Shown here piece after piece: positions 9,520-19,957 of a DNA stretch of 64,000 nucleotides. The notes beneath the pieces are model-generated. The model ran no database searches. It was not told where the DNA came from and worked only from the letters and a program-made list of their open reading frames with translations. Origin of the DNA: Pseudomonadaceae bacterium (GTDB lineage Bacteria; Pseudomonadota; Gammaproteobacteria; Pseudomonadales; Azotimanducaceae); assembly GCA_024743435.1 (NCBI GenBank), contig JANSWO010000009.1, positions 62,001-126,000 of the forward strand. The letters are read 5' to 3'. The position numbers were made by a program, and so were the translations under genes. Each line of letters begins with the position of its first letter. Position 1 is the first letter of the stretch.

Positions 9520-11586
9520 TCAACCGAAGGCAAGCCGCCAGCGCAGGCGAAGCAAATCACGACGCAGCGCGCGCAGGGAGTCTGAGGGGTTCTCCGCCTC
9601 ATCCGAGCCTGGATCGTACAGCGCGCTCGACATTCGTCGGGCCAGACCGGCACCCTCCTCGCTGCCAAGACCGCACGCCTCAGCCACACGTTTGAGATAG
9701 TCCGATGGCGTTTCACTCACCGCCCTAGGCATACCGAAACGGGTCGCTGTGCGCTCAAACCCGAGCAATACTCGAACTGCCTCGGAGGTAGGAGCCGCGC
9801 GTTCGCGCCAGAACAGCACCCCCGCGACCGCCGCCATCACCAGAGCAACGCCGATCACCAATGCGAGACCGAGGCGCGTTGGCGAGACATCGCCGAGCCA
9901 GGATGACAACGTTTTCTGCTGCTGTGCGCCGTCGAAGCCAACCACCCACATGTTCCAGCGATGGTCGATGGACTCCGCCCAGTACGCGAGGTTGGACAAC
10001 AACGGCATGCCGTCCAGCAAGCCATTCGCAAAGCCTGCACGGGCGGCTCGATCCGCATCACTCAGCGCAGCTTCCAGGCCTTGCTCTATACGGTTGGGGG
10101 CAACCGCTGCCGTTGGGTCGATGCGCAACCAGCCGCGCTCGGGCAATAACGCTTCAACCCAGGCATGGGCATCGCGACTGCGAACAACGAGGTGACCGGT
10201 CACCGGGTTGACCTCACCACCCTGGTAGCCACCCACCATTCGAGCCGGAATGTCGACGGCACGCAGCAAGACCACGAGAGCGCCTGCATAGTGAGTACAG
10301 AAGCCGCGGCGCGTGTCGAACCAGAAGCGATCGACACTGTCTCGAGTTCCCGCAGCCGGTGGATTGAGTGTGTATCCGTAGGGCTGCTCACGGATGTAGC
10401 GCAACAGGTAATCCAGATACGCATCCGGGTCTTCGCCGAGCTGCGCATAGAGTTGCCGGGCGAACGCTCTAGTCCGCATTTCCTGATCCGCGGGCAGTTG
10501 CAGATCCCGCCGCAACATCTGCGATTGCACAGGCGCTGGCAGACGGGCTGCAGTGAATGAGCGCACGTCGTAACGCAGCAGCGAAGTCACCGGCTCCGAG
10601 CTTTGCAGCCTGAAATCCTGGGTAATGGTGGTCGGGCCGGATAGTGGCGATGCCAGATCCAGAGCGAACAGCCAGTTTCGCTGGGTGCTTTCGAGCAACA
10701 CCGAATAGTCGATAGCAGACTCGTCAGTCGTGCTGGGATAATTGAAATCGGCCGGCAGCGCAGCGAGCTGTCGCCACGTGCCCTCATCGTAGTGCGAGAA
10801 CACGACGCCTCGGAAATACAGCGATCGGTTACCCGGCACGCGGTCGGCAAACTCCACCCTGAACGCTATCTCGTCAGACTGGCTGAGCCTTGCGATCTCA
10901 CCTGGCGTGACTGAATCGCTGATACCCGTCTGCGCCGAGCCGGGCAACGGCACGGACCACAGCGGCGCCAGGCGTGGGAAGAACAGGAATACCACAATCA
11001 TGATGGGCAGCGCCTGCAGCAGCAACGAGGCGGCAACTTTCAACGATGCAATCGGCCGGACCTGATTGTGTCGCTGGTTCATAGCCACCATCGCCCCGGT
11101 GACCAGGATCGACGCCAGCAACTGATACGCGGCCTGACCAAGGCTCTGCGCAAACAGAAAGGCTACGGCGATCAGGAAGTAGGCGAGAAATATAACGAGG
11201 TATGCATCCCTCTGAGTCTTCATCTCGATCAGCTTCAAGGCGAAGGCAGCACAGCACAGCATGGTGGCTGTTTCGACGCTGAAAGCCGATGCCTGTGACA
11301 ACGCAACGGCACTGGCACTCAACAGAACCAATGCGCCTTTCACCCAGCGCGCCGGATAGCTCCAACGGCCACGGTAGATCTGCCAGCGCCAGAATCCGCA
11401 GAAAAGTGCCACCCCGATGATCCACGGCGAGACATAGGGTGTTAGCGGCAACAGCACCGCAAGCTGCGCGAGCATCAGCAATGCCAGCGAATTACGCGGG
11501 ATCTGATAGGGCGCGCCAAATCGAGCCGGAGCGCGATCCGGGGCGGCGGCGCGGCGTTGGGCCTCGAATATGTTACCCGTGGCCAT
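9520..11586 (-). CDS. tgpA: TgpA-like membrane transglutaminase (DUF3488 / transglutaminase / DUF4129)
   Basis: Inner-membrane protein with a periplasmic transglutaminase-type domain; P. aeruginosa TgpA is essential but its substrate is unknown. From the ATG at 11586 the product has 688 residues. About six transmembrane segments lie in residues 33-205, then a periplasmic region with the papain-like triad Cys430 (RRGFCTHYAG), His474 (RDAHAW) and Asp490 (LRIDPTA). A final transmembrane helix near 575-597 precedes a cytoplasmic tail. The start overlaps the end of the DUF58 gene by 14 bases, showing tight coupling with DUF58 and MoxR. Confidence 0.9.
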   Translation of the reverse strand: MATGNIFEAQRRAAAPDRAPARFGAPYQIPRNSLALLMLAQLAVLLPLTPYVSPWIIGVALFCGFWRWQIYRGRWSYPARWVKGALVLLSASAVALSQASAFSVETATMLCCAAFALKLIEMKTQRDAYLVIFLAYFLIAVAFLFAQSLGQAAYQLLASILVTGAMVAMNQRHNQVRPIASLKVAASLLLQALPIMIVVFLFFPRLAPLWSVPLPGSAQTGISDSVTPGEIARLSQSDEIAFRVEFADRVPGNRSLYFRGVVFSHYDEGTWRQLAALPADFNYPSTTDESAIDYSVLLESTQRNWLFALDLASPLSGPTTITQDFRLQSSEPVTSLLRYDVRSFTAARLPAPVQSQMLRRDLQLPADQEMRTRAFARQLYAQLGEDPDAYLDYLLRYIREQPYGYTLNPPAAGTRDSVDRFWFDTRRGFCTHYAGALVVLLRAVDIPARMVGGYQGGEVNPVTGHLVVRSRDAHAWVEALLPERGWLRIDPTAAVAPNRIEQGLEAALSDADRAARAGFANGLLDGMPLLSNLAYWAESIDHRWNMWVVGFDGAQQQKTLSSWLGDVSPTRLGLALVIGVALVMAAVAGVLFWRERAAPTSEAVRVLLGFERTATRFGMPRAVSETPSDYLKRVAEACGLGSEEGAGLARRMSSALYDPGSDEAENPSDSLRALRRDLLRLRWRLAFG

Positions 11587-12583
11587 ACAGCGCCAACTCC
11601 TTGAGCACTCGCTCAAGGTGATCCTTGCCAGCATCCGGCGACAGTTCGCTGCTGCCCAGCCGCAGGCCGAACTCGCGTCCGGCCCGGTGGCAACTGATCG
11701 CGTGCCCCGTCAATCGACTGAGCCGGGATTCCAAAGGGCCGTCCATATCGTCGAGCGACAGCCACAAACGTGGCTCCACATAACTCGCGTATTGCTTGAC
11801 CGCCAGCTCGCCCTCGCGGGCGTACGAGCGCCAGAGGATGTGCCGGACAGGATCACCAGCCTGATACGCGCGGATGTCGGTGAAATCATCCGAACCGCGA
11901 GGATCGATGAGCACGCCATCGTCTCGATGACCGTGGTTCGCATCCGGCAATGGGCCAAAGATCGGCTTCGGATAGACGATAGCGCTGGCGCTGAGATCCA
12001 CCCAGGTCCATGCCCGCAACAATCCCAGCGGGAAGAATGTCTCGATCAGCAAGCGCCCGGGGTTGAACAGGCCCCGGCGGGCAGCCGGCACATACAGCTG
12101 AACCGTATCGGCCTCTCGCTCGTGAAGCTCACACCACTGTTTCAATGCGCCCGGCCAGCCGAGCTGAATACCTTCTCGTCCCCTGCCTTTGGGCCGGCTC
12201 AGCCGCACCTCAAAAGCGACGTCTTCGCCCACGAAGCCGGAGCCGCTGCTCGCCACCTCAATCGTCAGCCCGGACAGGTTCCGGTAGGTGTACAGAATCG
12301 TGACGAGGAACAGACTGAGCAATAAAAAGGCGACGCCGTAAACCAGCGCGTTGGCGTAGTTGATGGCCGCAAGGAGCAGTAACGACAACAGCAGCGCAAA
12401 TCCCAGCCCGGTTCGCGTTGGGAAAATGAAGATGTTGCGCTGGCTGAGCGTGATTTTGGCTGCTGGCGGGATTCGCTGATCGAGCCACTTACCAAAGCGT
12501 TCGTTACGGCTGCCAGGGGGCAGACGCGGGCCATTTAGCGGAGCGCCGTCGATGCGTTGGGTCGGCGCGTTCGGGGCTGCCAT
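11573..12583 (-). CDS. DUF58 domain membrane protein
   Basis: 336 residues. Two transmembrane helices at about 55-100 are followed by the DUF58 domain, recognisable from GSDDFTDIRAYQAGDP and HILWRSYAREGELAVKQYA. Members travel with MoxR ATPases and transglutaminase or von Willebrand proteins; the shared role is thought to be assembly or maturation of an envelope target, not proven. It starts 6 bases after moxR and overlaps tgpA by 14 bases. Confidence 0.9.
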   Translation of the reverse strand: MAAPNAPTQRIDGAPLNGPRLPPGSRNERFGKWLDQRIPPAAKITLSQRNIFIFPTRTGLGFALLLSLLLLAAINYANALVYGVAFLLLSLFLVTILYTYRNLSGLTIEVASSGSGFVGEDVAFEVRLSRPKGRGREGIQLGWPGALKQWCELHEREADTVQLYVPAARRGLFNPGRLLIETFFPLGLLRAWTWVDLSASAIVYPKPIFGPLPDANHGHRDDGVLIDPRGSDDFTDIRAYQAGDPVRHILWRSYAREGELAVKQYASYVEPRLWLSLDDMDGPLESRLSRLTGHAISCHRAGREFGLRLGSSELSPDAGKDHLERVLKELALYGHG

Positions 12584-12589
12584 GCGGCG

Positions 12590-13567
12590 TCAGGCGACGA
12601 CGTTGACGCTGGCTAACAACTTCTGGGCCAGCGCGCCGCCACCGTGTCCGGAGAAGTCCGCTGCGTCGCGCAGCCGGTGTTCGACCACGCTTGTGAGTAC
12701 AGCCTGCACGTCTTCTGGCACGACATGTGAACGGCCATGCAGGAGCGCCCAGGCTCGCGCGCTCTGCAACAATGCCAAAGCGCCACGTGGAGAGAGGCCG
12801 TAGGCAAACTCGCTGTCATGCCGGGTGTAGGCGACCAGCCGTTGAACGTAATCGATCAACGCCTCACTCACCTTGATTTCATCCACCCGTGTCTGCAGCT
12901 GCAGCAACCGCTCGACGCTAAGAACGGCTGCAACGTCTGCCAGCGATCGGCGCCGATCGCCGCCGCGCAGCAACTCACGCTCCGCATCGGGTTCGGGATA
13001 GCCAATACGGATTCGCATCAGAAAGCGATCGAGCTGAGATTCTGGTAGCGCAAACGTTCCTGTCTGCGTGCTTGGGTTCTGCGTCGCGATGACAAAAAAC
13101 GGTTTCGGCAGATCGTGAGTCTCACCGTCGACAGTAACCTGCCCCTCCTCCATCGCTTCGAGCAGCGCGCTCTGGGATTTCGGCGTGGCTCGGTTGATTT
13201 CGTCGGCCAGCAACACTTGCGTGAACACGGGGCCAGGAACAAAGCGAAAGCTGGCCGCATCACGATCAAAAACCGATGCGCCGATGATGTCGCCAGGGAG
13301 CACATCCGATGTGAACTGAACGCGCTTGTAGCCAAGCCCAAGGGTCTTCGACAGAGCATGGGACAACAGCGTTTTGCCCATGCCAGGAAGGTCTTCGATC
13401 AGGAGATGACCACGGGCTAACAGACACGCGAGCGCGAGCCTAATCTGAGCCTCTTTACCGAGCAGCACACTGCCAAGGCGCGCAACGATATCGTCCGTCA
13501 AGTCCTTGTCAGATCGGTGCTGTAGCGGGTCAGGCGTGGTTGTGGAGCTCAATGACGTTGGCGTCAT
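12590..13567 (-). CDS. MoxR-family AAA+ ATPase
   Basis: Chaperone-like AAA+ ATPase. From the ATG at 13567 it has 325 residues, with Walker A DLPGMGKT at 59-66, Walker B VLLADEIN at 118-125 and the sensor region [20 protein letters not shown]. An in-frame GTG at 13585 would add six residues. Either start lies inside the last codons of purF (38-56 bases of overlap). It opens the moxR-DUF58-tgpA cassette. The overlap suggests translation coupled to purF. Confidence 0.9.
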   Translation of the reverse strand: MTPTSLSSTTTPDPLQHRSDKDLTDDIVARLGSVLLGKEAQIRLALACLLARGHLLIEDLPGMGKTLLSHALSKTLGLGYKRVQFTSDVLPGDIIGASVFDRDAASFRFVPGPVFTQVLLADEINRATPKSQSALLEAMEEGQVTVDGETHDLPKPFFVIATQNPSTQTGTFALPESQLDRFLMRIRIGYPEPDAERELLRGGDRRRSLADVAAVLSVERLLQLQTRVDEIKVSEALIDYVQRLVAYTRHDSEFAYGLSPRGALALLQSARAWALLHGRSHVVPEDVQAVLTSVVEHRLRDAADFSGHGGGALAQKLLASVNVVA

Positions 13568-15056
13568 CGTTTTGTTCGTTCTCACGCTTTCGCTTCATAT
13601 CGTCGTTACGTTGCAACGATAGGTCTCGAAGGTAGTCGGCGTCTATGTCCCCTGTCACGTATTCGCCGTCAAAGACCGAGGACTCAGGCCGTCCAATCGA
13701 GCGGTTGCCCTCGCAAACCGCCTCCACCAGCAGTTCCAGATCCTGATAAACCAGCCAATCCGCACCGATCAGCTCGCCAACCTGTGCCTCAGATCTATCG
13801 TGGGCAACAAATTCTTCCGGCGCCGGCAGATCGATGCCATAGACGTTCGGATGTCTCACCGGCGGCGCAGCGGACGCCATATAGACCTTGCGTGCACCGG
13901 CCTCGCGAGCCATCGCCACGATCTGGGTGATTGTGGTGCCACGAACGATGGAGTCATCCACCAGCAGAACGTTCTTGTCACGAAACTCCAGCTCGATGAC
14001 GTTCAACTTCTGACGCACGCTTTTTCGCCGCTCACTCTGGCCCGGCATGATGAACGTGCGCCCGATATAGCGGTTTTTGACAAAGCCTTCGCGCAACTTC
14101 ACGCCCAGCATATGCGCCAGGGGCAGCGCCGCCGTGCGACCAGTGTCGGGAATCGGGATCACTACGTCGATATCGTGGTCGCCATCGGGGAACTGGGCAC
14201 GTACTCGATCGTGCAGCTGCTCACCCATGCGCAGCCGAGCCTTGTACACAGAGACGCCATCGATAATGGAATCCGGCCGGGCAAGGTAGACATGCTCAAA
14301 GACACACGGGTTCAGCGAGGTTTCCAATGCGGTTTCCGAGGATGAAAACTCGCCGTCCGGTGAGATGAAGATCGCTTCACCGGGTCGAACATCGCGAATC
14401 AGAGTGAAGCCCAGAATATCGAGCGCAGCACTTTCCGAGGCCACCATATACTCCGGACCACTGGCATTGTCCCTGCGGCCAAAAACCAGGGGACGGATCC
14501 CATGCCGATCGCGAAACGCAACGAGTCCGCCATCAATGATCATGGCAACAACAGCGTAAGCGCCACTGCAGCGCCTATGAACGCCTTCTACGGCAGCGAA
14601 GATATGCGCAGCTTCCGGTCGCAACGCATTCTGGGCATGCAATTCATGGGCGAAAACGTTGAGCAGGATCTCCGAGTCGCTGCTGGTATTCAGGTGCCGC
14701 AGGTCTTCCCGGTACAGGTCGGCTTCAAGCTTGCGGGCATTCGTGAGGTTGCCATTGTGCGCGAGCGTGATGCCGTAGGGAGAGTTGACGTACATCGGCT
14801 GGGCTTCTGCGGGCGTCGACGAGCCGGCCGTGGGGTAGCGGACATGGCCAATCCCCATATTGCCAACCAGGCGTTGCATGTGACTCTGACCGAAGACATT
14901 GCGTACCAGCCCGTTGCCTTTGCGCATGTAGAGCTTGGACGCATCGATTGTGACGATGCCGGCTGAATCCTGGCCCCGGTGTTGCAGCACCGTCAGCGCA
15001 TCATAGAGTTCCGTGTTAACCGCACCGCGGCCAACCATCCCGACAACTCCGCACAT
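13530..15056 (-). CDS. purF: amidophosphoribosyltransferase PurF
   Basis: First committed step of purine synthesis, making phosphoribosylamine from PRPP and glutamine. 508 residues from MCGVVGMVG, where Cys2 is the N-terminal nucleophile after Met removal. The glutaminase half shows [11 protein letters not shown] and LAHNGNLTN; the transferase half has the PRPP loop [13 protein letters not shown]. It lies 223 bases downstream of cvpA in the widely conserved folC-dedD-cvpA-purF order. That gap holds no recognisable gene. Confidence 0.97.
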   Translation of the reverse strand: MCGVVGMVGRGAVNTELYDALTVLQHRGQDSAGIVTIDASKLYMRKGNGLVRNVFGQSHMQRLVGNMGIGHVRYPTAGSSTPAEAQPMYVNSPYGITLAHNGNLTNARKLEADLYREDLRHLNTSSDSEILLNVFAHELHAQNALRPEAAHIFAAVEGVHRRCSGAYAVVAMIIDGGLVAFRDRHGIRPLVFGRRDNASGPEYMVASESAALDILGFTLIRDVRPGEAIFISPDGEFSSSETALETSLNPCVFEHVYLARPDSIIDGVSVYKARLRMGEQLHDRVRAQFPDGDHDIDVVIPIPDTGRTAALPLAHMLGVKLREGFVKNRYIGRTFIMPGQSERRKSVRQKLNVIELEFRDKNVLLVDDSIVRGTTITQIVAMAREAGARKVYMASAAPPVRHPNVYGIDLPAPEEFVAHDRSEAQVGELIGADWLVYQDLELLVEAVCEGNRSIGRPESSVFDGEYVTGDIDADYLRDLSLQRNDDMKRKRENEQNDDANVIELHNHA

Positions 15057-15279
15057 GTTTCACCCTCGCCTGTTGGCTTGTCTTGCTCTCAGTTCAGCTC
15101 GCGTCGCGCCCGACGGGCACGACCGTGGCAGACCCGCGGTTGACAGGCTCGCACTGTCGTTGCTTCACCGCTGCTGGTCAAGGCCAACATGCACATCTTG
15201 GGCACATCGCTGGCTCGCCACGGCCCCATCACGGCCAAATCGCAGCAATTTTCTTACTGCACACTCGCCGAGCGCTTCG

Positions 15280-15915
15280 CTAGGGGGTTTCTGGAGCGCC
15301 TTTCATGGCCTCTTCCACCGCGCGCTCGGCCGCCTCGGATGCTGATTCGCGCAACGTATCGTCAAAGGCCTCTTTCGCGGCGTCCGAGGCAGGCTTGCCG
15401 AGCACCTGTTCTGAAACCTGGTCGGCAACCGCACTGGTCTGTCCGACCAAATCCTTCACATCCTGCTCGAACACCATGAGCCTCGGTACAAATTCACTTT
15501 CCGTCCACCAGGCAGGCAGATCATCCAGAAACGACTTCACCATCATCAATACCGCAATACAGATCAGGCAGCCGCGTAGCGCACCGAACACCAGGCCCAA
15601 TATACGATCCAGGCCGCTCAAACCGACGGTATCGATCAGGGATCTGGTGAGTGCGCGAACGATGCCGCCGACCATCAGTGTTGCGACAAATATGCCAGCG
15701 TAGGCCAGCACACTGCGAAGCGTCGCACTGCCGATATAGGGCAGGAGAAACTCCGCCACCGCCGGTGCAAAGACAATCGCCAGCAGAACCGCTGCGATCC
15801 AGGTGACGAGCGAGAACAGCTCCGCAACCAGGCCCCGAACCAACCCGAGCATCGCGGACAGGCACACGGCAATGGCGATGACGATATCAACACCCGTCAA
15901 ATCAAGCTCGCTCAA
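15280..15915 (-). CDS. cvpA: CvpA family inner-membrane protein
   Basis: 211 residues with four predicted transmembrane segments in the first ~125 residues and a polar, Ala/Glu-rich C-terminal tail. CvpA is needed for colicin V export and for bile resistance in enterobacteria; its molecular role is unclear. The start is TTG at 15915, supported by GGAG six bases upstream. The gene follows the SPOR protein by 40 bases. Confidence 0.88.
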   Translation of the reverse strand: MSELDLTGVDIVIAIAVCLSAMLGLVRGLVAELFSLVTWIAAVLLAIVFAPAVAEFLLPYIGSATLRSVLAYAGIFVATLMVGGIVRALTRSLIDTVGLSGLDRILGLVFGALRGCLICIAVLMMVKSFLDDLPAWWTESEFVPRLMVFEQDVKDLVGQTSAVADQVSEQVLGKPASDAAKEAFDDTLRESASEAAERAVEEAMKGAPETP

Positions 15916-15955
15916 GGTGCTCTCCCCAGGGCAACGCGCGTCAACCCGTTAGGGA

Positions 15956-16630
15956 TCACGCCTGAAAACCAACAATGATTGCTTCGACATCGTAGCGCCG
16001 TGCCAACTGACCGCGCTCACGATCCGCATCGGAACGGTTGATCATGGGACCAACGGCAACACGGTGCAGCACATTGCCTGAACGCTTGACGGACGAGATG
16101 AATGCCGCAAATCCGTCCGCTTTCAGCCGGTCGCGAAACGCCCTGGCGTTATCTCGATCCGAAAAAGCGGCAACCTGTACCGCCCAGGCTGCCGCCGAGG
16201 CTGGCTGTGCCTGTGCATCCGCCGGTGAGGTGTCGTCAGCGGACACCGGCTCCTGCTCAGACTCATGCAAGGTCGGCTCACCAAAACGTTGGCCGCCATC
16301 AACCAGGTAGCCATCGGCGTCAATCTGATCGGACAGGGCCTGCGCTTCCTCGATGAAGCCGGTGTCCGTCGCTGTCTCTGGCAGAGACTCAAGCTGAGGC
16401 AACGCCTCTTTGCTGGACACATCAGGCAGAGGCTCCAGTGCGGGTGGCTCGAGATCAAACAACATGGGCAGAACGATCGCCGCCAGCGCGACCAGAAATA
16501 TCCCGCCGGTCACACGGTAACGCCGCTGAGTTGCCGCGGCTTCCGCCTCGTTGGCTGGCGGTTCAGCGCGCTTTCGACGCCCACCGCTGGCGCCGGATGC
16601 GGGTTTCTTGTCTGCAGCTGGTGGTGTCAT
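15956..16630 (-). CDS. dedD: SPOR-domain membrane protein (DedD-like)
   Basis: SPOR domains bind denuded septal peptidoglycan, and DedD helps cell constriction. I chose the ATG at 16630 (224 residues, MTPPAADKKP), 8 bases after the folC stop. A basic, Ala-rich cytoplasmic tail leads to one transmembrane helix at about 39-58, a long acidic periplasmic linker, and a SPOR domain at about 148-224 (WAVQVAAFSDRDNARAFRDR). The symbol rests on synteny and domain layout. Confidence 0.85.
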   Translation of the reverse strand: MTPPAADKKPASGASGGRRKRAEPPANEAEAAATQRRYRVTGGIFLVALAAIVLPMLFDLEPPALEPLPDVSSKEALPQLESLPETATDTGFIEEAQALSDQIDADGYLVDGGQRFGEPTLHESEQEPVSADDTSPADAQAQPASAAAWAVQVAAFSDRDNARAFRDRLKADGFAAFISSVKRSGNVLHRVAVGPMINRSDADRERGQLARRYDVEAIIVGFQA

Positions 16631-16638
16631 GGTGTGCG

Positions 16639-17949
16639 CTATTGACCAAGGAGTTCGAACGCTGCACTGACAACGTCGAAGGATCCAAAGAGGCAAATGA
16701 TATCGTCGTCCGAGGTCGCCGAACACAGGCCATCGAGCGTAGCCGCGAGCGACGGGTAAATCTCTGCGCGGGCGAGCTCCGTTCGTGCGGCAAGTTCAAC
16801 CGACGCCTGAATGAGCTTTGCCAGCTCGCCAGCGCTTTGGCCGCGGCTGCCGGAGGTGCTGAGTAAACCCCACGTGGTAGGTTTCAGCTTCTCATCCACA
16901 CAACGCAGTATCGCCTCGGCTGGCTTGTCCTTGAAGAAGCCAGCCGCCGCCGCAAATTTTCTGCCGGGAAAGCGCGCGAGTAATTGCCGCGTGAGAAAGT
17001 CAGCCGCCGCCTGGTTGTGCGCAGCATCGACGATCACGACTCGACCGCGCCAGTGCAGTGTCTGACAACGACCCGGTAGAAACATGCTGGTAAGCGCTTG
17101 CGCAAACTCAACCGCCGTCGGTCTGCGGGTGAGTTTGCTGACCGCCATGCTGGCGCTGGCGATGTTGACCGCTGCGAGCGCCGTTGTATCCGGTAGAAAA
17201 TAGCTCTCGCCGCCGAGCAGAAGGTGCTGGCCACCCGAACCAGGCGCCGGCCGCAGCTGATAGTCCCGATTCGGCCACAACACCGGTCCGGAATGCTCGG
17301 CGGCCAACTGCGTGATACTCGATGGCATATCGTCACTGCCTAAAACCAGAGACGCCCCGGCGCGCATGACACCGGCTTTCTCCCTGCCAATGCTATCCAG
17401 GTCGTCTCCCAGCCACTGGGTGTGATCGAGGCCAATAGAAGCGATGATCGCCACATCGGCATCGCACACATTGGCCGCGTCAAGCCGGCCGCCGAGACCC
17501 ACCTCCAGTACGACAGCGTCTACTTTCGCGCGCACAAACACGCTGAGGGCCGCGAGCAGCGCAAACTCAAAATAGGTCAGTGGAATCTCGCCACGAGCCC
17601 GGTCGATGTGCTCGAAACCGGCGCAGATGGTCTCATCGCTGGCCATCGCGCCGTCGAGTCGAATCCGCTCGTTAAACTGAACTATGTGCGGCGACAAGGT
17701 GGTGCCGACGCGCAACCCCTGTGCACGCAGCAGCGCCTCGGCTGCAATGCAGTTCGAGCCTTTGCCATTTGTGCCTGCGACGATCAGAACCTTTTCGGCA
17801 GGTGGCAGCAGGTCCGCAGCGCGCGCGACTTCAGCCACTCGTTCGAGACCCATTTCTATCCCGCTCGGATGCGCTGTCTCTATGAAAGACAGCCACTCAT
17901 CCAGGCTGCGCACGCCTAGGCGTCCAATCCGGAGCGCAGTTCGAGGCAT
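16639..17949 (-). CDS. folC: folylpolyglutamate / dihydrofolate synthase
   Basis: Adds glutamate to dihydropteroate and to folates. 436 residues with the P-loop GTNGKGS at 59-65, FNERIRLDG, and the Mur-ligase-type DHTQWLG motif. The ATG at 17949 overlaps the end of trpA by 34 bases; a GTG at 17913, two bases after the trpA stop, is an alternative. Its upstream neighbour is normally accD, which is missing here. Confidence 0.95.
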   Translation of the reverse strand: MPRTALRIGRLGVRSLDEWLSFIETAHPSGIEMGLERVAEVARAADLLPPAEKVLIVAGTNGKGSNCIAAEALLRAQGLRVGTTLSPHIVQFNERIRLDGAMASDETICAGFEHIDRARGEIPLTYFEFALLAALSVFVRAKVDAVVLEVGLGGRLDAANVCDADVAIIASIGLDHTQWLGDDLDSIGREKAGVMRAGASLVLGSDDMPSSITQLAAEHSGPVLWPNRDYQLRPAPGSGGQHLLLGGESYFLPDTTALAAVNIASASMAVSKLTRRPTAVEFAQALTSMFLPGRCQTLHWRGRVVIVDAAHNQAAADFLTRQLLARFPGRKFAAAAGFFKDKPAEAILRCVDEKLKPTTWGLLSTSGSRGQSAGELAKLIQASVELAARTELARAEIYPSLAATLDGLCSATSDDDIICLFGSFDVVSAAFELLGQ

Positions 17950-18713
17950 TGCTCTGTGAGCTTGTCCAGGCGCGCCGCGCCCGAAAGCGCGGCCATCGTC
18001 TCCACAACAGCGGCGCCGACAACCGCGCCGTCCGCATGAGCAACGACCGCCGCGGCGTGACTGCCCTGCTTGATTCCAAAGCCTACAAGCACCGGCAGAT
18101 CCGTGACTGAACGTAGGTGCGCAAGCTGATCGGCGATCGGTTCGATCGCAAAGTGACTCGCACCGGTTACGCCCTTGAGGCTGACGAAGTAGACGAAGCC
18201 CGTGCAGGCGTCAGCGATCAGTTTTGCGCGTTCCGGCGTAGTAGTCGGCGTGACCAGAAATATCAGGTCCATGCCATATTGGTCGAATTCGGCGCGTATC
18301 TCACTCGCCTCCTCTGGCGGCAGGTTAACGATGATCACTCCATCGACACCCGCCTCGCTCGCCAGGCGGGCAAATTCCCTGGGACCAATACGGAGTATCG
18401 AGTTCAGATAGCCCATGAGCACCACAGGGGTCGAATCATCCGTTGTGCGAAACGTCGCAACACAGCCGAACACATCCGCAAGGCGGGTTCCGGCGGCCAG
18501 TGAACGCTCGTTCGCACGCTGAATGGTTGGGCCTTCGGCCTCGGGGTCAGAAAACGGCATGCCGACTTCGAGCACGTCAGCACCGCCCGCAACCAACGCG
18601 TGCAGCGCCGGTGCGGTGGCATCGACCTCCGGGTCACCGGCGGTTATGAAGGTGACCAGGGCTGAGCGATTGGCGGCGCGCAGCTCAGCAAAGCGCGTCT
18701 CCAGCCGGCTCAC
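17916..18713 (-). CDS. trpA: tryptophan synthase alpha subunit
   Basis: Cleaves indole-3-glycerol phosphate and passes indole to TrpB. 265 residues, TIM barrel. Catalytic Glu49 is present in [11 protein letters not shown]. The second acid, Asp60 in E. coli (DPLADGP), is Glu60 here (DPEAEGP), a conservative change. The start is GTG at 18713 in a GTGA overlap with the trpB stop, so the two subunits are translationally coupled. Confidence 0.95.
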   Translation of the reverse strand: MSRLETRFAELRAANRSALVTFITAGDPEVDATAPALHALVAGGADVLEVGMPFSDPEAEGPTIQRANERSLAAGTRLADVFGCVATFRTTDDSTPVVLMGYLNSILRIGPREFARLASEAGVDGVIIVNLPPEEASEIRAEFDQYGMDLIFLVTPTTTPERAKLIADACTGFVYFVSLKGVTGASHFAIEPIADQLAHLRSVTDLPVLVGFGIKQGSHAAAVVAHADGAVVGAAVVETMAALSGAARLDKLTEQCLELRSGLDA

Positions 18714-19912
18714 AGTCCGATCCCGTCGAGGTTGGCTACCGTGTTTATGTCCTTGTCACCGCGTCCGGACAGATTCACCAGAATGATCTGCTCGGGTGAC
18801 ATGGCAGGCGCATTCGCGATGACCCAGGCAATGGCATGGCTCGACTCAAGCGCCGGCATGATGCCTTCGAGTTGGTTCAAGCTGCGAAACGCAGCGAGCG
18901 CCTCGTCATCTGTCGCGCTTGCATACTCAGCGCGACCCAGATCCTTCAAGTGGCTGTGCTCCGGGCCGACCCCTGGATAGTCCAGCCCAGCCGAAATCGA
19001 ATGAGTGGCACTTATCTGCCCATCCTCGTCAGACATGAGGTACGTCTTGTTGCCGTGCAAAACACCGGGAACGCCATCGTTCAGAGGCGCGGCATGTTTG
19101 CCCGTAGCAACACCCAGGCCACCGGCCTCAACACCAACCATTCGCACATCCGGATCATCGACAAACGGATGGAACAAGCCAATAGCGTTTGAGCCACCGC
19201 CGACACAGGCCACAAGCACATCCGGCAACCGGCCTTCGGCCTGCAGAATCTGCGATCGTGCTTCCTGGCCAATGACGCTTTGAAAGTTGCGCACCATCAT
19301 CGGAAACGGATGCGGTCCCGCAACCGTACCAATGATGTAGTGCGTGTTGTCGACGTTCGTAACCCAGTCGCGCAGCGCCTCGTTCATGGCGTCTTTCAGC
19401 GTTCGCGTGCCTGAATCTACGGGCACAACCGTCGCACCAAGAAGCTTCATCCGGTAAACATTAAGGCTCTGGCGCTCCACGTCCTCAGCGCCCATGTAGA
19501 CGACGCACTCCAGTCCGAGACGCGCCGCTACCGTCGCTGTGGCGACGCCGTGCTGACCTGCCCCGGTTTCCGCGATGACCCGGGGTTTGCCCATCCGTTT
19601 CGCGAGCAGTGCCTGGCCAATGGTGTTGTTCACCTTGTGAGCGCCGGTGTGGTTCAGGTCTTCACGCTTGAGATAGACCTTCGCGCCACCAAGGCTCTCC
19701 GTCAGACGACTCGCCAGATACAGCGGCGTTGGCCTGCCGACAAAGTTCGCAAGATCTGCATCGAACTCGCGTTGAAACACAGGGTCGCTTTGCGCGGTCT
19801 CATATAGCTGCGCGAGTTCAGCAAGCGCCGCGGTCAGCGTCTCGGCGACGAATGCCCCGCCATACTCACCAAAATGGCCAGTTGCATCTGGCGCCTCATA
19901 TCGATTCAACAC
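18710..19912 (-). CDS. trpB: tryptophan synthase beta subunit
   Basis: PLP enzyme that condenses indole with serine. 400 residues. The PLP lysine is Lys93 in HTGAHKVNN and the phosphate-binding loop GGGSN is at 238-242. It starts with GTG at 19912; GGAG six bases upstream supports it. It lies 45 bases after trpF and overlaps trpA. Confidence 0.97.
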   Translation of the reverse strand: MLNRYEAPDATGHFGEYGGAFVAETLTAALAELAQLYETAQSDPVFQREFDADLANFVGRPTPLYLASRLTESLGGAKVYLKREDLNHTGAHKVNNTIGQALLAKRMGKPRVIAETGAGQHGVATATVAARLGLECVVYMGAEDVERQSLNVYRMKLLGATVVPVDSGTRTLKDAMNEALRDWVTNVDNTHYIIGTVAGPHPFPMMVRNFQSVIGQEARSQILQAEGRLPDVLVACVGGGSNAIGLFHPFVDDPDVRMVGVEAGGLGVATGKHAAPLNDGVPGVLHGNKTYLMSDEDGQISATHSISAGLDYPGVGPEHSHLKDLGRAEYASATDDEALAAFRSLNQLEGIMPALESSHAIAWVIANAPAMSPEQIILVNLSGRGDKDINTVANLDGIGL

Positions 19913-19957
19913 ATCTTTCTCCGAACGAAAATTTTGTACTCAGGTACGGCGCCGCCG

